A stretch of DNA of 64,000 nucleotides from Arabidopsis thaliana (Eukaryota > Streptophyta > Magnoliopsida > Brassicales > Brassicaceae), in the NCBI RefSeq assembly GCF_000001735.4, contig NC_003074.8:1736101-1800100 (forward strand). Direction: 5' to 3'. The notes beneath the pieces were generated by a model. It worked only from the letters and a program-made list of their open reading frames with translations. It was not told the DNA's origin and made no database searches. The position numbers and the translations under genes are program-made. Shown here piece by piece: positions 61,016 through 64,000 of this stretch (within the stretch, counting starts at the first letter, position 1; each line of letters begins with the position of its first letter).

Positions 61016-63632
61016 TCAACGTGACGGTTGAGTCAAAAAGGGGTTACCAGAAGTCCTGAAGTGTGAAGAATCAGAGAGTATTTGTATTAGCCAATTCAAG
61101 ATGAGACATTATGGATTGGTTAAAAACAGCTTTGGGAATTTTGTAGCTTACCTTAGGTTCAGTCCAGGCTTCTGAAGAAGATTGCTCGGAACTTGGCCAG
61201 TTAGGTTATTGTTTTGCAAGAACCTAATTATCCATAAATCATACATAACTCAGTCAGCAAGCAATTCATGCTCATGGAAACAAAATGGCGACAATGCAAT
61301 GATGCATAAAAGACATGTAGGTTCAATAACTGAGTATAGGAACTATTAACAGAGTATATAAAGAGCCATGAGTTTAGTTATGTTGATTATGCCCTTTGAA
61401 TCTTAAAAAGCAAAGCTAAAAGACAAAAGTGCTGATGCTAAAAACAAGAAGAATGAATACAAGGTATTATGTCTTTTCCATCCACAAGGCAAGAATCTTG
61501 AGCAGAAATGCAGACAATATGCAACTTATTTTAGAGAAGCAACTAAATTTTTAACCAATTATCAAAGGACTGTGTATATGGTAATATGAGAATGGAAACT
61601 TACAGTTCTCGCAAGTGCGGCACTCCACCTAAAGATGAAGGAATACTTCCACTGAAAAGATTGTCTTCAAAGTGCCTTGTACATAGAAAAAAGGGATAAG
61701 ATTAGCTTATGAGTCTCTGTTCAGCAGCAGCCTAAACGTTGCTGCCAAGTATGTGAAATAAACTAAATATCTTCTCACAATGATTCCAGCCGTTTGAGTG
61801 AACTGAAGTCAGGTAAACTACCCGAGAGAGAATTGTTTCCCAGCCAACTGTTCATAACACACAAATATCAATTGATGTTTTTGACGTACAAGCATAAAAC
61901 TAAATGTTCACAGGTCAAAGTACTTACATGGAGGACAATGCTGTTAATTTAGCAACTGCAGGTGCTAGCGAACCTGAAACTCCCATATTAGTTAAGTTCC
62001 TGGAACAACAATTTTAGAACAGTGTCAGTAAATCTCAAACTGATGATTTAAAAAAAACTGGCGACACAATTTGGCAAAATTCCAACTCACAAAGCGACTA
62101 CACGAATTCGGGGGCCTTCAGAGCAGGAAATTCCAGACCACGAGTAATTTTTAGGTAAACAAGGATCCCCACTCCAGTCAGCTGGTGCGTTCTTGAAACT
62201 GTTTTTAATTGCATTCAGAGCAGTTACTGCACAAGGAAGAAACACAACTTCAGTATGTTATCAGCAGTTAGCTACTTATCAAAATACCATAACAATGAAT
62301 TCAATCATTCACTGTTGTTCTAAGTCTTACCATCTCGAACAAGAGTTTTGCCTCCAAGAGACAACAACTCAAACATTTCACCACCATTGATAAGAGGGGG
62401 AAGGTTTGAACCACTTCTAGGACTCAGAGCTAAAGTTGTGAGACCTTCAAGAGGCCACCTGCTAGCAAAGATAACCGCACCAGCTGGAGTGACAGAAAGC
62501 TCTTTATAATACGTTATACCATTGACAGAAACATCGAAGACTCTGGATCCATCACCCATCGAGTCAGAATCATGAGCAAAGTAAAGCGCAATATAATAAG
62601 TAGCCATTTTCAATGGCATTGGAGGCCATGTGAACTCCAAAGGCTGAACTTGAGTAGCTCTTAGATCGGTGTTAAATATCCTCGACGGCGGAAGGTTCCA
62701 GAAACCAGAAACCTCTAGTTTCCTATTGTTTGGTACTGTCGAATTTAACGAATAAGGCTCCCAAAACCTATCAAACTGATCATCTGGAAACCTAAACAAG
62801 AAGAATGTTGATAATGGTGAATACATTGCCTTGGTTTCGAAAGATTTAGCATCGAAGGAACAATTTTTCTGAGAAAGTATCAAACTTTAAATCAAAGTAG
62901 TGAACTTTTTTACCTGATGATTGGTCCACTGTAACCAAAAGCATGCCTAGCAACAAGACTCATGCCAACAGTGGTAAAGTCAGTGGAATTGTAAAGAGTA
63001 CCATCAAGCCTAACGAGCTCCAAAGCTGAGATAAATGGATCAGAAGTTGTATAAGAATTAGAAGCAACGCAGACGCTTATAGATTTCCCCTGCGCCAGAA
63101 AAACCCCTTCGTAATAAGAAGCGAGACCATCTGCGTAATCGGCGGTTGTATTGACGATCCCCCATAACGTGCCGTCGACAATCTGATCAAATACCGGCGG
63201 CGGAGTACCTTTACCGTTAACTCCTCCGTAATAGTATGTCGTCCTGATCATATACTTCCAGCCACGAGAAACGCTCATCACGTAGCAAAACTTGTGATGA
63301 GTTCCGTCGAGGGAAAGAGGGAAAGATCTAACAGTGAATAAGATTTCGTCGAGGACTTGATCGGAAACGTTTTTTGGTGTGCCGCTGGAGACGAAAGTCT
63401 CGTCGGGTTGCCATTGTCGGCCGTCGATTACGGAGGAGGAAGAGGCGCCACAATCGATCAGAATCGCTAAATTTTAAAATTAGAAATGTCACAAAATTGG
63501 AAATTGGAAGGGATACGAATTTAGGCGATGGATTAAAGAGATTGAGGTGATACCTGAAGGAGGAGAGGGCTGAGAGAGGGAAGAGGAGAGGAGGGAGAAG
63601 ACTGTGAGGAGGAGGAGGAGGAGAGGGGACAT
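61016..63632 (-). CDS. Malectin-like and leucine-rich repeat protein without kinase
   Basis: Nine exons: 63632-63554, 63466-62914, 62791-62331, 62226-62091, 61999-61928, 61847-61779, 61675-61604, 61223-61152 and 61055-61016. They give 517 residues. A Leu-rich signal peptide (MSPLLLLLLTVFSLLSSSLS) leads into a malectin-like region (about residues 27-365, with ILIDCGA at its start). A linker WSGDPCLP follows, then four to five LRRs each encoded by a separate exon of about 72 bases (for example NNSLSGSLPDF and NNNLTGQVPSNLL). There is no membrane helix and no kinase, so the product is probably secreted. It resembles receptor-like kinases of the LRR-I class lacking their cytoplasmic half. Locus order suggests AT3G05990. 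Confidence 0.88.
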
Positions 63633-64000
63633 GGCGGCGGAGACGACGGTGGTAGAGAAGAAGTTAGCATAAAAGAGAGGTTTAGGTTGGAAGAAGGAGG
63701 GGGGTGGGTTGACCCTCCAGCTCCAGAGAATTTGAAGAATGAGAGAATTAGAGGAACAGGTCAGAGAGGTAGCTGATGATGAACTTGTTTTGTCTCTTTT
63801 GTTTATTTTTTCTAAGACGACAAAAAATTATTATCTTATTCCGTTATTTCTGTTGCGGTCTACATTGGTAAAGTGGAATTATGACCGGCCCGGTTCTTTT
63901 GTCTTCGTTCAATTTCCTCAAACGAAAACATTATTACATTTGTAATTTCTTCCACAAAGTATCAGAATGTGATATTATGATTTATGTAATTTTGGTATGT
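63633..64000. other. Upstream region of the LRR gene, window edge
   Basis: Leader and promoter of the LRR gene on the minus strand. GGCCCGG near 63889 is GC-rich but isolated. The short plus-strand frame 63739-63945 is not supported. The next gene lies outside the window. Confidence 0.45.

Overview
The window is plant nuclear DNA. It is AT-rich, and most genes are split by short GT-AG introns. From the gene order and proteins I recognise it as Arabidopsis thaliana chromosome 3, about the interval AT3G05830 to AT3G05990. That placement is recall, not a search. No organellar, bacterial or viral block is visible.

Left part (1-18.7 kb): NEAP1, a nuclear-envelope coiled-coil protein; one tRNA gene with an odd anticodon loop; the GSK3-type kinase ASK-gamma; MUG7, a domesticated Mutator transposase with a PB1 domain; a 90-residue unknown protein; the type I MADS gene AGL45, whose tail is cut off by a stop; and APC11, the RING subunit of the anaphase-promoting complex.

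Middle part (18.7-41 kb): the cold- and salt-responsive pair RCI2A/RCI2B, a tandem duplication that carries its 3' flank with it; a remnant of a PPR-like gene; an acidic protein built partly from four 174-bp repeats; pectin acetylesterase PAE12; a CaaX-ended heavy-metal-associated protein; germin-like GLP8; and three small unknown basic proteins in a row.

Right part (41-64 kb): a DUF300/LAZ1-like seven-helix membrane protein; a second germin-like gene; the hexose transporter STP6; the peroxisomal acyl-CoA synthetase LACS6 (23 exons); a LEA-2-type membrane protein; an unknown Ser-rich protein; and a malectin-like/LRR protein without a kinase.

The genes are independent units and there is no operon logic. 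Shared ancestry links RCI2A with RCI2B and the two germin-like genes. NEAP1 next to ASK-gamma repeats the pairing of their paralogues on chromosome 5. The main oddities are the APC11 intron, which has a U12-type donor but no usable AG acceptor in frame; the AGL45 stop with an intact tail frame beyond it; the tRNA; and the repeat array.
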